61,270 nucleotides of DNA from XN24 sp964462675 (GTDB lineage: Bacteria > Pseudomonadota > Gammaproteobacteria > Steroidobacterales > XN24): positions 1 to 61,270 of the forward strand of contig CAYWYS010000016.1 in the NCBI GenBank assembly GCA_964462675.1, given 5' to 3'. The notes under the pieces were generated by a model. That model was not told the DNA's origin, did not search any database, and saw only the letters and a list, made by a program, of their open reading frames with translations. The translations under genes and the position numbers were made by a program. Of the stretch, positions 46,909 to 56,046 are shown in pieces. Each line of letters opens with the position of its first letter. Position 1 is the stretch's first letter.

Positions 46909-48177
46909 TTACGTAACGGGCTCGCAGTATAACCCAAGCCACTCGAGCGCCGGACCCACCGCGTGAAAAGAACCGCACACGACGATCCGGTCGCCGGGGC
47001 GCGCCGCGTGGCGTGCCTGAGCGCAGCCGGCGGCGACCGTGGGCGCCGTGGCGATCGCGCCGCCGACCTGCGGGGCGAGCCGCGCGGCCAGCGCGGCGCC
47101 GTCGAGGCCGCGGGGCGGCGGCAGCGTGACGGCGATCCAGCTGTCAGCGCACGGCGCGAGTGCCGCGGCGACGCGCTCGACGTCCTTGTCGGCCATCATG
47201 CCGATGACGACCAGCGTGCGCCCCGTGCAGGGCGCCGCCGCGAGCGCCCCGGCGAGCATGGCCGCGCCGTCAGGATTGTGCGCCACATCGAGCCACCACT
47301 CGACTTCGCCGGGCACCCGCTGCAGCCGCCCGACGAGTTCCATCCTGGCCAGCGCTCGCGCCGGCAAGCCGGCATCGGCACCGAGCGGTGCGCAGGCATG
47401 GAAGGCCGCGAGCGCGCAGGCCGCATTGTCGAGCAGGGCCGGCGCCGCCAGCGGCCCGCGCGGCAGCCGCCCGAAGGCCAGTGTGCCGGACTGCCAGCGC
47501 CAGCCCTCACCGTCGTCGCGCCAGTCGAAGTCGCGCCCGATGCGCAGGGCATCGTCGCCGGCCGCGGCCAGCAGGCTCGCCGGCGGATCGCGGTCCCCGA
47601 TGACGGCGGGCCGGCCGCGCCGGAAAATGCCGGCCTTTTCGCGCCCGATGCTCTCCCGGTCCGGCCCCAGCCATTCGACATGATCGAGTCCCACCGAGGT
47701 GACGACCGCAACCTCCGGTTCGAGCGCATTGACGGCGTCGAGCCGCCCGCCGAGGCCGACCTCGAGGATCGCGAGCTCGACCCCGCGGCGACGAAAGATC
47801 TCGACCGCGGCCGCCGTGCCGAATTCGAAGTAGCTGAGGCTGGTCGCGCCGCGCGCGGCCTCGATGGTTTCGAAGGCGTCGACCAGCGCCGCGTCGCTGG
47901 CGGCCGCGCCGTCGACCCGGACCCGCTCGTTGTAGCGAACCAGGTGCGGCGAGGTGTAGGCGCCGGTGACGAGTCCGGCCTCGCGCGCAAGCGCCTCGAG
48001 CGTCGCGACGCAACTGCCCTTGCCGTTGGTGCCGCCGACCGTGATGACGCGAAACGGCGGCCGCTCCAGCCCGAGCGCCCGGAGCACGGCGCGGATGCGC
48101 TCCAGCCCGAGCTCGATCTCGACCGGGTGCAAGCGCTCCTGCCACGCGAGCCAGGCAGCGAGATCGCGGCGCGGCAA
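46909..48177 (-). CDS. folC: Dihydrofolate synthase / folylpolyglutamate synthase
   Basis: The 422-residue bifunctional ligase adds glutamate to dihydropteroate and to folates. The P-loop GTNGKGSCVATLEAL, YTSPHLVRYNERVRVDG, FEFGTAAAVEIF, LEVGLGGRLDAVNAL and the Mg site TSVGLDHVEWLG are all present, with the C-terminal Mur-ligase domain containing WWLDVAHNPDG. The only sensible start is a TTG at 48177, seven bp after accD. The accD-folC order is conserved. Confidence 0.93.
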   Translation of the reverse strand: MPRRDLAAWLAWQERLHPVEIELGLERIRAVLRALGLERPPFRVITVGGTNGKGSCVATLEALAREAGLVTGAYTSPHLVRYNERVRVDGAAASDAALVDAFETIEAARGATSLSYFEFGTAAAVEIFRRRGVELAILEVGLGGRLDAVNALEPEVAVVTSVGLDHVEWLGPDRESIGREKAGIFRRGRPAVIGDRDPPASLLAAAGDDALRIGRDFDWRDDGEGWRWQSGTLAFGRLPRGPLAAPALLDNAACALAAFHACAPLGADAGLPARALARMELVGRLQRVPGEVEWWLDVAHNPDGAAMLAGALAAAPCTGRTLVVIGMMADKDVERVAAALAPCADSWIAVTLPPPRGLDGAALAARLAPQVGGAIATAPTVAAGCAQARHAARPGDRIVVCGSFHAVGPALEWLGLYCEPVT

Positions 48178-48184
48178 CGGCGGA

Positions 48185-49060
48185 TCAGCTCTGCTGGATC
48201 GGGCGGCCGGTCAGCATCGACAGCAGGCGCGCGATGCGTTCACGCATCTCCCGCCGGTCGACGATCATGTCGAGCGCGCCGTGCTTCAACAGGAATTCGC
48301 TGCGCTGGAAGCCGTCCGGCAGTGTCTCGCCGACGGTCTGCTGGATGACGCGCGGGCCGGCAAAGCCGATCAGCGCCTTGGGCTCGCCGATATTGATGTC
48401 GCCGAGCATCGCGAGGCTCGCGGACACGCCGCCGGTGGTCGGATCGGTCAGCACCGAGACATAGGGCATGCCCGCATCGCCGAGCCGCCGCAGCGCCGCC
48501 GCGGTCTTGCTCATCTGCAGCAGCGAATAGAGGCCTTCCTGCATGCGCGCACCGCCGCTGGCGGAGAAACAGACCAGCGGCATGCGCTCGTCGCAGGCCG
48601 CATCCGTCGCGCGCACGAATCGCTCGCCGACCACCGAACCCATCGAGCCGCCCATGAACTTGAACTCGAACGCGCAGGCCGCGACCCTGAGACCCAGCAA
48701 GGCCCCGGTCATCGCGACCAGCGCATCCTGCTCGGCGGTCGCCCGCTGCGCCTGCGTCAGTCGGTCGCGGTAGCGCTTGCTGTCGCGAAACTTCAGCGGA
48801 TCTTCGGGCTGCAGCTCCGGGCCGATCTCCCGCCCGGACCCCGGGTCGAGGAACAGCTTCAGCCGCATGCGCGCGCCGATCCGCATGTGGTGGCTGCACT
48901 TCGGGCAGACATGCAGGCTGCGCTCGACCTCGGCGCGATACAGCACGGCGTCGCACGCCGGGCACTTGGTCCACAGGCCCTCGGGCATCGAGCGGCTGCG
49001 GCCCTGGGTGCCGCCCTGGGTCTTGATTCGCGAGGGCATCAGTTTGTCGAACCAGCTCAT
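48185..49060 (-). CDS. accD: Acetyl-CoA carboxylase carboxyltransferase subunit beta
   Basis: This 291-residue subunit transfers the carboxyl group to acetyl-CoA in the first step of fatty-acid synthesis. The N-terminal zinc ribbon has CPAC and CPKC. SASGGARMQEGLYSLLQM and DPTTGGVSASLAMLGD form the crotonase-like active site. The ATG at 49060 has an excellent ribosome-binding site (GAGGGGAAGGG). In Pseudomonas trpF precedes accD here; it is missing in this window. Confidence 0.96.
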   Translation of the reverse strand: MSWFDKLMPSRIKTQGGTQGRSRSMPEGLWTKCPACDAVLYRAEVERSLHVCPKCSHHMRIGARMRLKLFLDPGSGREIGPELQPEDPLKFRDSKRYRDRLTQAQRATAEQDALVAMTGALLGLRVAACAFEFKFMGGSMGSVVGERFVRATDAACDERMPLVCFSASGGARMQEGLYSLLQMSKTAAALRRLGDAGMPYVSVLTDPTTGGVSASLAMLGDINIGEPKALIGFAGPRVIQQTVGETLPDGFQRSEFLLKHGALDMIVDRREMRERIARLLSMLTGRPIQQS

Positions 49061-49151
49061 CCCTTCCCCTCTTGCCACGCGATCGCGCCGCCCGCCCGGC
49101 GGGCGGCCGCGCGAGTCCCGGGCGGCGCCTTGCGATCATAAACGATAGCGC

Positions 49152-49931
49152 TCACGGCAGCGGCCCCACCGGCTCGGCGGCAGGCGTGGGCAGTAATCTG
49201 CCATAGTCGACGTGCACCAGGTACAGGCCCTCGGCCGGCGCGGTGGCGCCGCCGAGGCTGCGCTCGCGCTGCTCGAGGACTTCGGCGACCCACGCCGGCG
49301 GCCGGTCACCGCGGCCGACGGCGGCCAGCGTGCCGGCGATGTTGCGCACCATGTGATGCAGGAATGCGTTGGCGGTGACATCCAGGCGCAGGAAATCGCC
49401 ATGCCGCCTGACCGTCAGCGTCTCGATGCACCGCATGGGACTCTTCGACTGGCACTCTGCGGCCCGGAAGGCCGAGAAATCGTGTTCGCCGACCAGGCCT
49501 TGGCCGGCCGCGTGCATGCGCTCGGCGTCGAGCGGCCGATGCACCCACCAGGCGCGCTGGCGCCACAACGCGGAGCGGGCGTCGCGGTTCAACAGCAGGT
49601 AACTGTAGCTGCGCGCCCGGGCCGAGAAGCGCGCGTGAAAATCGTCGCCCGCCTCGCGCGCCCAGCGCAGGCAGATGCCTGCCGGCAGCTGGGTGTTCGC
49701 GCCCAGCACCCAGGCACGCATCGTGCGCCGCGCCGCCGTGTCGAAGTGCGCGACCTGGCCGGTCGCGTGCACGCCCGCATCGGTGCGGCCCGCGCCGGTG
49801 ACGCTGACGGGCTCGTCGGCGACCGCGCCCAGTGCCTGCTCGAGCGCCTGTTGCACGCTGGGCCCGTCCTTCTGCGCCTGCCAGCCGAGCAGCCCCGAGC
49901 CGTCGTATTCCACGCCGACGGCGATCCTCAT
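49152..49931 (-). CDS. truA: tRNA pseudouridine(38-40) synthase TruA
   Basis: The 259-residue enzyme isomerises uridines 38-40 in the anticodon arm. GRTDAGVHATGQVAHFD holds the catalytic Asp; FHARFSARARSYSYLL, AFLHHMVRNIAGTL and VEYDGSGLLGWQAQ are family blocks. I chose the ATG at 49931, which gives MRIAVGVEYDG and normal length. About 90 bp separate it from accD, with a GC hairpin (CCGCCCG/CGGGCGG) but no gene. Confidence 0.95.
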   Translation of the reverse strand: MRIAVGVEYDGSGLLGWQAQKDGPSVQQALEQALGAVADEPVSVTGAGRTDAGVHATGQVAHFDTAARRTMRAWVLGANTQLPAGICLRWAREAGDDFHARFSARARSYSYLLLNRDARSALWRQRAWWVHRPLDAERMHAAGQGLVGEHDFSAFRAAECQSKSPMRCIETLTVRRHGDFLRLDVTANAFLHHMVRNIAGTLAAVGRGDRPPAWVAEVLEQRERSLGGATAPAEGLYLVHVDYGRLLPTPAAEPVGPLP

Positions 49932-49953
49932 CGGCCCGCGATCCCCGGCATCG

Positions 49954-50670
49954 TCAGAGTCGTCCCGCGAGCAGGCACACGGCAATGCCAAGGAACAGCC
50001 ACAGTGCGTCACGCGCGTCCGGACGACGCAGCCGCGGCAGCTCGGCCGCGGCCGGCGCGCCGGCAGCACCGCTCTCGATGTCCCGCACCAGCACGGCGGC
50101 AGCCTCGCCCCAGCTGGCGAGGCCGCGGCGGATGGGCGCGCCCGCGGCAGCGTGCGCCACGCGCTCGGCGGTCAGCGGCACCGCCTCGAGCGTCAACGCC
50201 AGCCGGCGCGCAAACACGCTGGTGTCGAGGCCAAGCCGCGCCAGCGGCGTCAGCAGCATCACGAGGCCCGCCGCCATCTGCGGCGCCGGCGTGCGCCGCC
50301 GCAGCAACTCGACGGCCGTGACCAGCACGACCAGCACACCGGCGCGGCGCAGCGCGGTCTCGAGCTCGTTCCAGGAGGGCAGATACCAGGGACGGCCCGC
50401 CATGCCCGGCTCTGGCGCCACCCACAAGTAGATGACCGCGATCGAGATCAGCAGCCAGCGGATGCGGCGCAAGGAGCGCAGGATGCCGCGCAGGGTGTCG
50501 CCGCCACCCGCGGCGGCGCCGGCGAGCAGCAGCGCCAGCACCAGGGCCATCGCCGCGAGCGAGTAGCGGAACAGCATGCCGGCGAGCACCAGCAACAGCA
50601 GCAGGCGGAACGCCGGGTGCAGCCCGGACGGCAGGGCCTCCGGAGCCGCACCGGCAGGAGCGGCGGCCAC
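49954..50670 (-). CDS. EcfT/CbiQ-like membrane protein
   Basis: This 238-residue protein has five or six hydrophobic segments (about 20-55, 70-85, 105-120, 225-237) and a central cytoplasmic region rich in Arg and Glu, matching the layout of ECF-transporter transmembrane proteins (EcfT/CbiQ). RRLALTLEAVPLTAERVAHA occupies the place of the coupling helices. No EcfA ATPase or S-component is near, so transport is not established. The start is a GTG at 50670, two bp after the fimV stop. Confidence 0.6.
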   Translation of the reverse strand: MAAAPAGAAPEALPSGLHPAFRLLLLLVLAGMLFRYSLAAMALVLALLLAGAAAGGGDTLRGILRSLRRIRWLLISIAVIYLWVAPEPGMAGRPWYLPSWNELETALRRAGVLVVLVTAVELLRRRTPAPQMAAGLVMLLTPLARLGLDTSVFARRLALTLEAVPLTAERVAHAAAGAPIRRGLASWGEAAAVLVRDIESGAAGAPAAAELPRLRRPDARDALWLFLGIAVCLLAGRL

Positions 50671-50674
50671 GGCG

Positions 50675-53644
50675 TCAGTCGAGACTGTCGAGGAGCTCGC
50701 GGGCCTCTGCCCGCTGGGCCTCGTCGCCCTCGTCGACCACTTCCTCGAGGATGCTCCGCGCGCCTTCCGGATCGCCCATGTCCATGTAGGCCCGCGCGAG
50801 ATCGAGCTTGGTGCCCACTTCGTTCATCTCGGCGGCCGGCATCTCGCGAGTGTCGCCTTCCGCGGTGCCGCGGAGCCGGTCGAGGTCCAGCTGCGGGGCC
50901 ATCTGCGTGGCGTCATCGTCGCCGCCGCTCGCGCGGTACAAGCCGGTCGCCATCTGCGTCGCGTCGTTGTCCTTCGACTCGCGGGCCTTGAGGTCGGACT
51001 CGAGCACCTGCGTCAGCTCATCGAGATCGAGGTCGAGATCGCCCTCGATGGCGCCGAGTTCGGTCGTCGGCGAATCATCCGCCGCCTCGAACTTCGTCAT
51101 TAAGGTGCGGTCCTCGTCCTCGCCCGCCTCCTCGGTGTCGTCCACCACGGTGCCGTCGAAACCGGCGGCGCCAGCCAGCGTCTGGTCGTCGTCGACGATG
51201 GTGCGCGATTGCCGGACCAGCTGCGTGTCGTCACCGGACTCGTCGTCGTCGAGACGCGTCAGGCCGGACAGCGTCGGCTCATCTTCCCCCAGGTCCAGGT
51301 CCAGGCCCTCGCCCTGCTGCGTCGAGTCGTCGCCAAGCGACAGTCCCGGCGCCTGCATCATCAGCGTGCCGCCGTCGTCGTCATCCGCCTCCGTACCTTC
51401 TCCGGACAGCTCAGGCGGCTCGCTGAGGCGCACCGTGCCGATGTGCTGGCCGTCGTCGCCCTCGCCACCCGCCGCCGGGCCGTCGAACATCTCGTCGGGG
51501 AAATCGGGCGCCCGGTCCGCGAGATCGCGCAGCGCGTGTTCCCCGGTCTCACCGAGATCGAGGTCGATGCCCAGTTCCTCCAGGTCGAGCTCCGCGGTCT
51601 GCTCGATCGGGCGACCGGCGGCGCGCGGGCCGGGGTGCTCACGAGTGTCGCCGAGCGTCACCGAGGGCTCGGCGCCCGCGCCGGACTCGCCGACGTCGAA
51701 GTCGAGCCACTCGCCGGACGAACCGATGTCCGCAGCGAGCGCCGTCTCGGGTTGCGCTTCGCCGAGCTCGACATCGACCGCGGCGGCCGCGCCGGCGGCA
51801 AACATCGGCTCGCCGGGGCAGATCTGCCGGCCCATGATGGCGACCTTGGCCCAGTCGCCGGCCTGTGCATCGCCGCCGATTTCGCGGACCGCCTTCGCCT
51901 GCGCCAGGAATTCGTCCGCGTTGCCCCAGACGAAGCAGATGTCCAGCAGCTTGCGGCGCAGGTCGTAGCGGTCGGGCTCACGCTCGACGGCCTTCTTGAT
52001 GATCTCCGCGGCCTGGTCGTACAGGCCGTAAGCCATGTGGAAGTCGGCTTCCGCCATGGGATCGGTCTGGTCGAGGTTGATGCCGGTTTCCCCGGCGATC
52101 GTGTCCTCGAACGGGTACTGGTAATCCTCGTCGGCGCGCAGCTCGGGCCCGGGGACCGGCGCGGCCGGCGGCGGCACCATCGGCGCCGGGCGAACCTCGG
52201 GGCGCGCGCTCTCCTCGACCAGGATCGACTCGAGATCGTTCGGGCGCGCCGTGCGGGCCAGGACCGGGGCGGCGCGGGCCGTCGTCGCGGCCGCCGCCTT
52301 GCCCGTTTGATCGAGAGCGCCCCAGGTGCCGGTGACGGCGAGGTCTTCCTCGATCGAACGCTCGTCGCCGCCACGCTTGCGCATGAACACGAACACCGCG
52401 CCGGCGATCAGGGCAAGCGCCAGCACCAGCCACAGCCACAGGCTGCCCAGCAGGCCGAGCGCACGATCCAGCATCGACGGCGGTGGCGGCGGCGGCGCGA
52501 CCGGGGGGACCCGCGCGGGTTCCACGGCCTCGGGGGTCGGCGCCGGCGCAACCGCTTCGGGCTCGGCCGCCTCAGGCTCGGCCACCTCGGGCGGCATGAC
52601 CGGCTCGGTCGGCAGCGGCCGCACCGGGATGCCGCTGTCGGCCTCGAGCTCCGCGAGCCGCGACTGTAGCGCCGCGATCTCGGCATCCTTGATTTCCATG
52701 AGCCGGCGGGTGTCCGCAAGCTCACTCTGCAACTGCTGCACGGCATCCGCCAGCGCCGGCGCGCCGGCCGTCTCGCTGACCGGCGCCGACACGGGCGCGG
52801 CCGGACGGACCGTCTCGGCCGGCGGCGCGAGTTCGAGACGCCGCTCGGCCGGCGGCGCCACGGTCGCACGCCAATCTTCGTTGTGGCGGCGCACCTCGGC
52901 GGTCGCCTGGCCCGACGAGGTCGCGACGATCTCGTCGCGGCTCGGCACGCGCAGGATGGCCCCGGCACGCAGGCGGTTGATGTTGCCGTCGAAGGCATGG
53001 GGGTTCGCGCGGAACAGCGCGACCATGACCTGGTTGGTGCTCAGCGATGCATCAGGGCGCACGCGCTGGGCGATGGCCCACAGCGTGTCATTGCGTTGCA
53101 CCGGACCGAAATCGGCGCCGTACTCGCCGCGCGTCGCAGTCGGTGCGGCGACCGGCGACGGCGTGGCTGCCGGACGCGCCACGGGCGCCGGCCGGGGCGC
53201 GTCGACCGCCGCAGGCTCGGGGGCTGCAGCCTCGGGCGCAGGCAGGAACACCGGCGGATCGAGCAGCACCGTGTATTCCCTGAGCATTCGGCCGCCGCTC
53301 CAGCTGGCCTCGACGAGGAAGGTGACGAAGGGCTCGGCGATCGGGCGCGAGGAGCGGACGTCGATCACGGCGCCGGCCGGACCCGTCCGGCGAATGGCGA
53401 ACTGCAGGTCGCCGAGATACGGGGGGCGGTCCAGCCCGTAACGATCGAAAGCCTCGGCCGGAGCCAGGCCGACCTTGAGCGTCGCGAGTTCGTCAGCCGA
53501 GGCGATGCTCAACGCGATCTCCGCGTTCATCGGCTGGTTCAGATAGGAATTCAGGCGGATATCACCCAGTCCAAGGGACAGGGCTGCGCCCGGCGCGAGG
53601 ATGACGAGGGACAGCATCCCGAGAAGAATCAGCTTGCGCGACAT
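50675..53644 (-). CDS. fimV: Polar hub / pilus assembly protein FimV (HubP family)
   Basis: 989 residues. The signal peptide starts MSRKLILLGML. The periplasmic N-terminal domain (GLGDIRLNSYLNQPMNAEIA) is followed by a LysM region (YGADFGPVQRNDTLWAIAQR), a short coiled coil near residue 340, one helix (LWLWLVLALALIAGAVFVFM) and a long acidic cytoplasmic part ending in a TPR-like FimV motif (GTKLDLARAYMDMGDPEGAR). It organises cell poles, type IV pili and chemotaxis arrays. The acidic part carries about ten copies of Asp-rich T(Q/L)(M/L) motifs. The ATG at 53644 has GGGAG upstream. Confidence 0.93.
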   Translation of the reverse strand: MSRKLILLGMLSLVILAPGAALSLGLGDIRLNSYLNQPMNAEIALSIASADELATLKVGLAPAEAFDRYGLDRPPYLGDLQFAIRRTGPAGAVIDVRSSRPIAEPFVTFLVEASWSGGRMLREYTVLLDPPVFLPAPEAAAPEPAAVDAPRPAPVARPAATPSPVAAPTATRGEYGADFGPVQRNDTLWAIAQRVRPDASLSTNQVMVALFRANPHAFDGNINRLRAGAILRVPSRDEIVATSSGQATAEVRRHNEDWRATVAPPAERRLELAPPAETVRPAAPVSAPVSETAGAPALADAVQQLQSELADTRRLMEIKDAEIAALQSRLAELEADSGIPVRPLPTEPVMPPEVAEPEAAEPEAVAPAPTPEAVEPARVPPVAPPPPPPSMLDRALGLLGSLWLWLVLALALIAGAVFVFMRKRGGDERSIEEDLAVTGTWGALDQTGKAAAATTARAAPVLARTARPNDLESILVEESARPEVRPAPMVPPPAAPVPGPELRADEDYQYPFEDTIAGETGINLDQTDPMAEADFHMAYGLYDQAAEIIKKAVEREPDRYDLRRKLLDICFVWGNADEFLAQAKAVREIGGDAQAGDWAKVAIMGRQICPGEPMFAAGAAAAVDVELGEAQPETALAADIGSSGEWLDFDVGESGAGAEPSVTLGDTREHPGPRAAGRPIEQTAELDLEELGIDLDLGETGEHALRDLADRAPDFPDEMFDGPAAGGEGDDGQHIGTVRLSEPPELSGEGTEADDDDGGTLMMQAPGLSLGDDSTQQGEGLDLDLGEDEPTLSGLTRLDDDESGDDTQLVRQSRTIVDDDQTLAGAAGFDGTVVDDTEEAGEDEDRTLMTKFEAADDSPTTELGAIEGDLDLDLDELTQVLESDLKARESKDNDATQMATGLYRASGGDDDATQMAPQLDLDRLRGTAEGDTREMPAAEMNEVGTKLDLARAYMDMGDPEGARSILEEVVDEGDEAQRAEARELLDSLD

Positions 53645-53749
53645 TGTGTCTCCCTGAATCCGACCCCGCGCACGAGCTCGCGAGGAACCACCCGACCCCA
53701 GCGCCCCCATCATGAGAAAGCACTTCATGACAGCGGCCTAACTATAAGC

Positions 53750-54778
53750 TCACAGATATTTTTTTACAAAAGTTTCAGCGATCTGCACGCTGTTGAGCGC
53801 GGCGCCCTTGCGGATGTTGTCTGCGACGATCCACAAGCTGAGCCCCCGCGGATGGGAAATGTCCTCGCGGATCCGGCCGACCCAGACGGGCTCCGCCCCG
53901 CTCGCCTCGGTCGCGGCGGTCGGGTAACCGCCGGGCACACGCCGGTCGAGCACCTCGACGCCCGGGGCTTTTCTCAACAGGCGCCGCGCCTGCTGGGCGG
54001 TGATTTTTTCCACGGTCTCCAGGTGCACGGCCTCGGAATGGCCGAAGAATACCGGAATTCTGACCGCTGTCGCATTCACGCCGATGTCGGGGTCGCCGAA
54101 GATCTTGCGGGTCTCCCAGCACATCTTCATTTCCTCGCGGGTGTAGCCGTTGTCCTCGAACACGTCGATCTGCGGCAGCGCGTTGAAGGCGATCTGGCGC
54201 GCCGAAAGGGTCTTGCCGATCGGCCGGCCGTTCATCAGCGCGGCGGTCTGGCGCGCAAGCTCCTCGACCATGCTCCGCCCGGCGCCGGACACCGACTGGT
54301 AGGTCGCCACGTTGATCCGGGTGATGCCGACCGCGTCGTAGATCGGCTTCAGCGCCACGACCATCTGGATGGTGGAGCAGTTCGGATTGGCGATGATGTT
54401 GCGGGCCCGCGCGCCGGCCAGCGCCTCCGGGTTGACCTCCGGCACGACCAGCGGCACGTCGTCGTCGTAGCGAAAGCACGATGTGTTGTCGATGACCATG
54501 GCGCCGGCCGCCGCGGCGCGGGGCGCATGGACCTTCGACACCGAGCCGCCGGCGGAAAACAGCGCGATGTCGACGCCCGAGAAATCGCACTCGGCCAGCC
54601 GCGTGACCACGTGTGCCTTGCCGCCGAACTGGATCTTCGTGCCGGCGGAGCGTTCGCTGGCCAGCAGGCGCAACTCCCGGACCGGGAACTTGCGCTCCGC
54701 GAGACAGGCGAGCATCGCCTCGCCCACCAGGCCGGTCGCGCCGACGACCGCCACCGAATAACCTTTTGCCTTGCTCAT
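53750..54778 (-). CDS. asd: Aspartate-semialdehyde dehydrogenase
   Basis: The 342-residue enzyme reduces aspartyl phosphate in the lysine, threonine, methionine and diaminopimelate pathways. The NADP motif is VVGATGLVGEAMLACL; the nucleophile is Cys in NPNCSTIQMVVAL; VFFGHSEAVHLE is the C-terminal catalytic block. I chose the ATG at 54778; the frame is open far upstream but there it is a shadow of the MFS gene. It precedes fimV by 105 bp, as in Pseudomonas. Confidence 0.96.
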   Translation of the reverse strand: MSKAKGYSVAVVGATGLVGEAMLACLAERKFPVRELRLLASERSAGTKIQFGGKAHVVTRLAECDFSGVDIALFSAGGSVSKVHAPRAAAAGAMVIDNTSCFRYDDDVPLVVPEVNPEALAGARARNIIANPNCSTIQMVVALKPIYDAVGITRINVATYQSVSGAGRSMVEELARQTAALMNGRPIGKTLSARQIAFNALPQIDVFEDNGYTREEMKMCWETRKIFGDPDIGVNATAVRIPVFFGHSEAVHLETVEKITAQQARRLLRKAPGVEVLDRRVPGGYPTAATEASGAEPVWVGRIREDISHPRGLSLWIVADNIRKGAALNSVQIAETFVKKYL

Positions 54779-54783
54779 TGCTT

Positions 54784-56046
54784 TCACCGCGGCATCTGCC
54801 GCCAAGCCCGGTCCGCGCTTTCGTTCCCCGACCCGTCGCCGCCATCCTCGCGGCGCCCCGGCGCCAGGCCCCACCATGCCACGATCATCGCCACCGCGGC
54901 GACCGCCGCGGCCATCGTCCAGGCGCCCTGCGCCCCGGCGCCGGACCATGCATAGCCGCTGCCGAGGCTGCCGAGCGCGCCGCCGATGCCGAAGCCGACC
55001 GCACTGTACAACGCCTGGCCCCTGCCCTGCAGGCGGCCGCCGAAAGTCCGGTGCACCAGCAGCACCGCCACCGCGTGAAACAAGCCGAACGCCGCCATGT
55101 GCATGGTCTGGGCGATCAGCAGCAGCGGCAGGACGCTGGCCGTCCAGGCGGTCAGCAGCCAGCGCAGCACCGACACCCCGAGCGCGAACACCAGCAAAGC
55201 GCGTGAGCCGAAGCGTTCGATCAGCCGGGGAGTATAGAGAAACATCACCACCTCGGCAGCCACGCCCCAGCCCCACAGCAAACCGGCAGCGCCGGTGCCG
55301 TAGCCCAGCTGGTCCAGGTGGATCGTGAAGAACACGTAATAGGGCCCGAACGAGGCCTGTTGCAGGATGCAGACGACCAGCAGCGCCAGCACCCACGGGC
55401 GTCGCAGCGCCGCGCCAAGGCCGCTTTCGCCGGCGCGCGCCGCCCCCGTCGGCGCCGCCGGCACGCGCCAGGTCGCTACCGCGGTGCAGCCGACCAGCAG
55501 CAGCAGCACGAGCGGCACGGCCGCGACGCGGGCGCCCTCGAACACCCAGCCGCCGATGACGACCGCCAGGATGAAGCCGACCGAGCCCCACAGCCGCACC
55601 AGGCCGTAGCGCTCGGGCCGCGCACCCAGGTGACTGAGCGTCGTGGCCTCGAACTGCGGCAGCAAGCCGGTCCACGGCAGCGCGAAGGCGGCCAGCGCGA
55701 GCGCTACCGCCGCAAAGCCGGACGCGCCGAGCAGCATGGAGACGCCGCCGGTGGCCAGCAGCGCGCCGGCGCGCAGTGTCAGGTCGCGCCGGCCGCTGCG
55801 ATCGGCGGCCCAGCCCCACAGCCCGGGCGCGAGCACGCGCATCGCCATCGGGATGGCCATCAACTGGCCGATGGCCACCGCGCCGAAGCCGGCCTGCTGC
55901 AGATAAAAGGAAAAATACGGCACGAACACGCCAATCGCACCGAAATAGCACAGGTAGAAGGCCGACAGGCGCGGGTAGAGGCCGCGCCGCCAGTGCGGCC
56001 GGGAACCGCCGGTCGGCGGATCCGTCGCCTCGTCAGCCGGGGGCAT
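54784..56046 (-). CDS. Major facilitator superfamily transporter (HcaT/MFS_1-like)
   Basis: This 420-residue protein has about twelve helices. The N-terminal FYLCYFGAIGVFVPYFSFYL and GLWGWAADRSGRR (loop 2-3) resemble the 3-phenylpropionate transporter HcaT subfamily. It probably exports or imports a small organic compound; the substrate is unknown. Its ATG at 56046 lies within the last 14 bases of aroC, and asd starts six bases after its stop, so the aroC-MFS-asd run is likely one transcript. Confidence 0.85.
   Translation of the reverse strand: MPPADEATDPPTGGSRPHWRRGLYPRLSAFYLCYFGAIGVFVPYFSFYLQQAGFGAVAIGQLMAIPMAMRVLAPGLWGWAADRSGRRDLTLRAGALLATGGVSMLLGASGFAAVALALAAFALPWTGLLPQFEATTLSHLGARPERYGLVRLWGSVGFILAVVIGGWVFEGARVAAVPLVLLLLVGCTAVATWRVPAAPTGAARAGESGLGAALRRPWVLALLVVCILQQASFGPYYVFFTIHLDQLGYGTGAAGLLWGWGVAAEVVMFLYTPRLIERFGSRALLVFALGVSVLRWLLTAWTASVLPLLLIAQTMHMAAFGLFHAVAVLLVHRTFGGRLQGRGQALYSAVGFGIGGALGSLGSGYAWSGAGAQGAWTMAAAVAAVAMIVAWWGLAPGRREDGGDGSGNESADRAWRQMPR

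Noticed and set aside
53750..55951. A 733-codon version of asd with a long N-terminal extension
   Set aside because: Only residues from the ATG at 54778 match the enzyme; the extension is the wrong frame of the MFS transporter gene.
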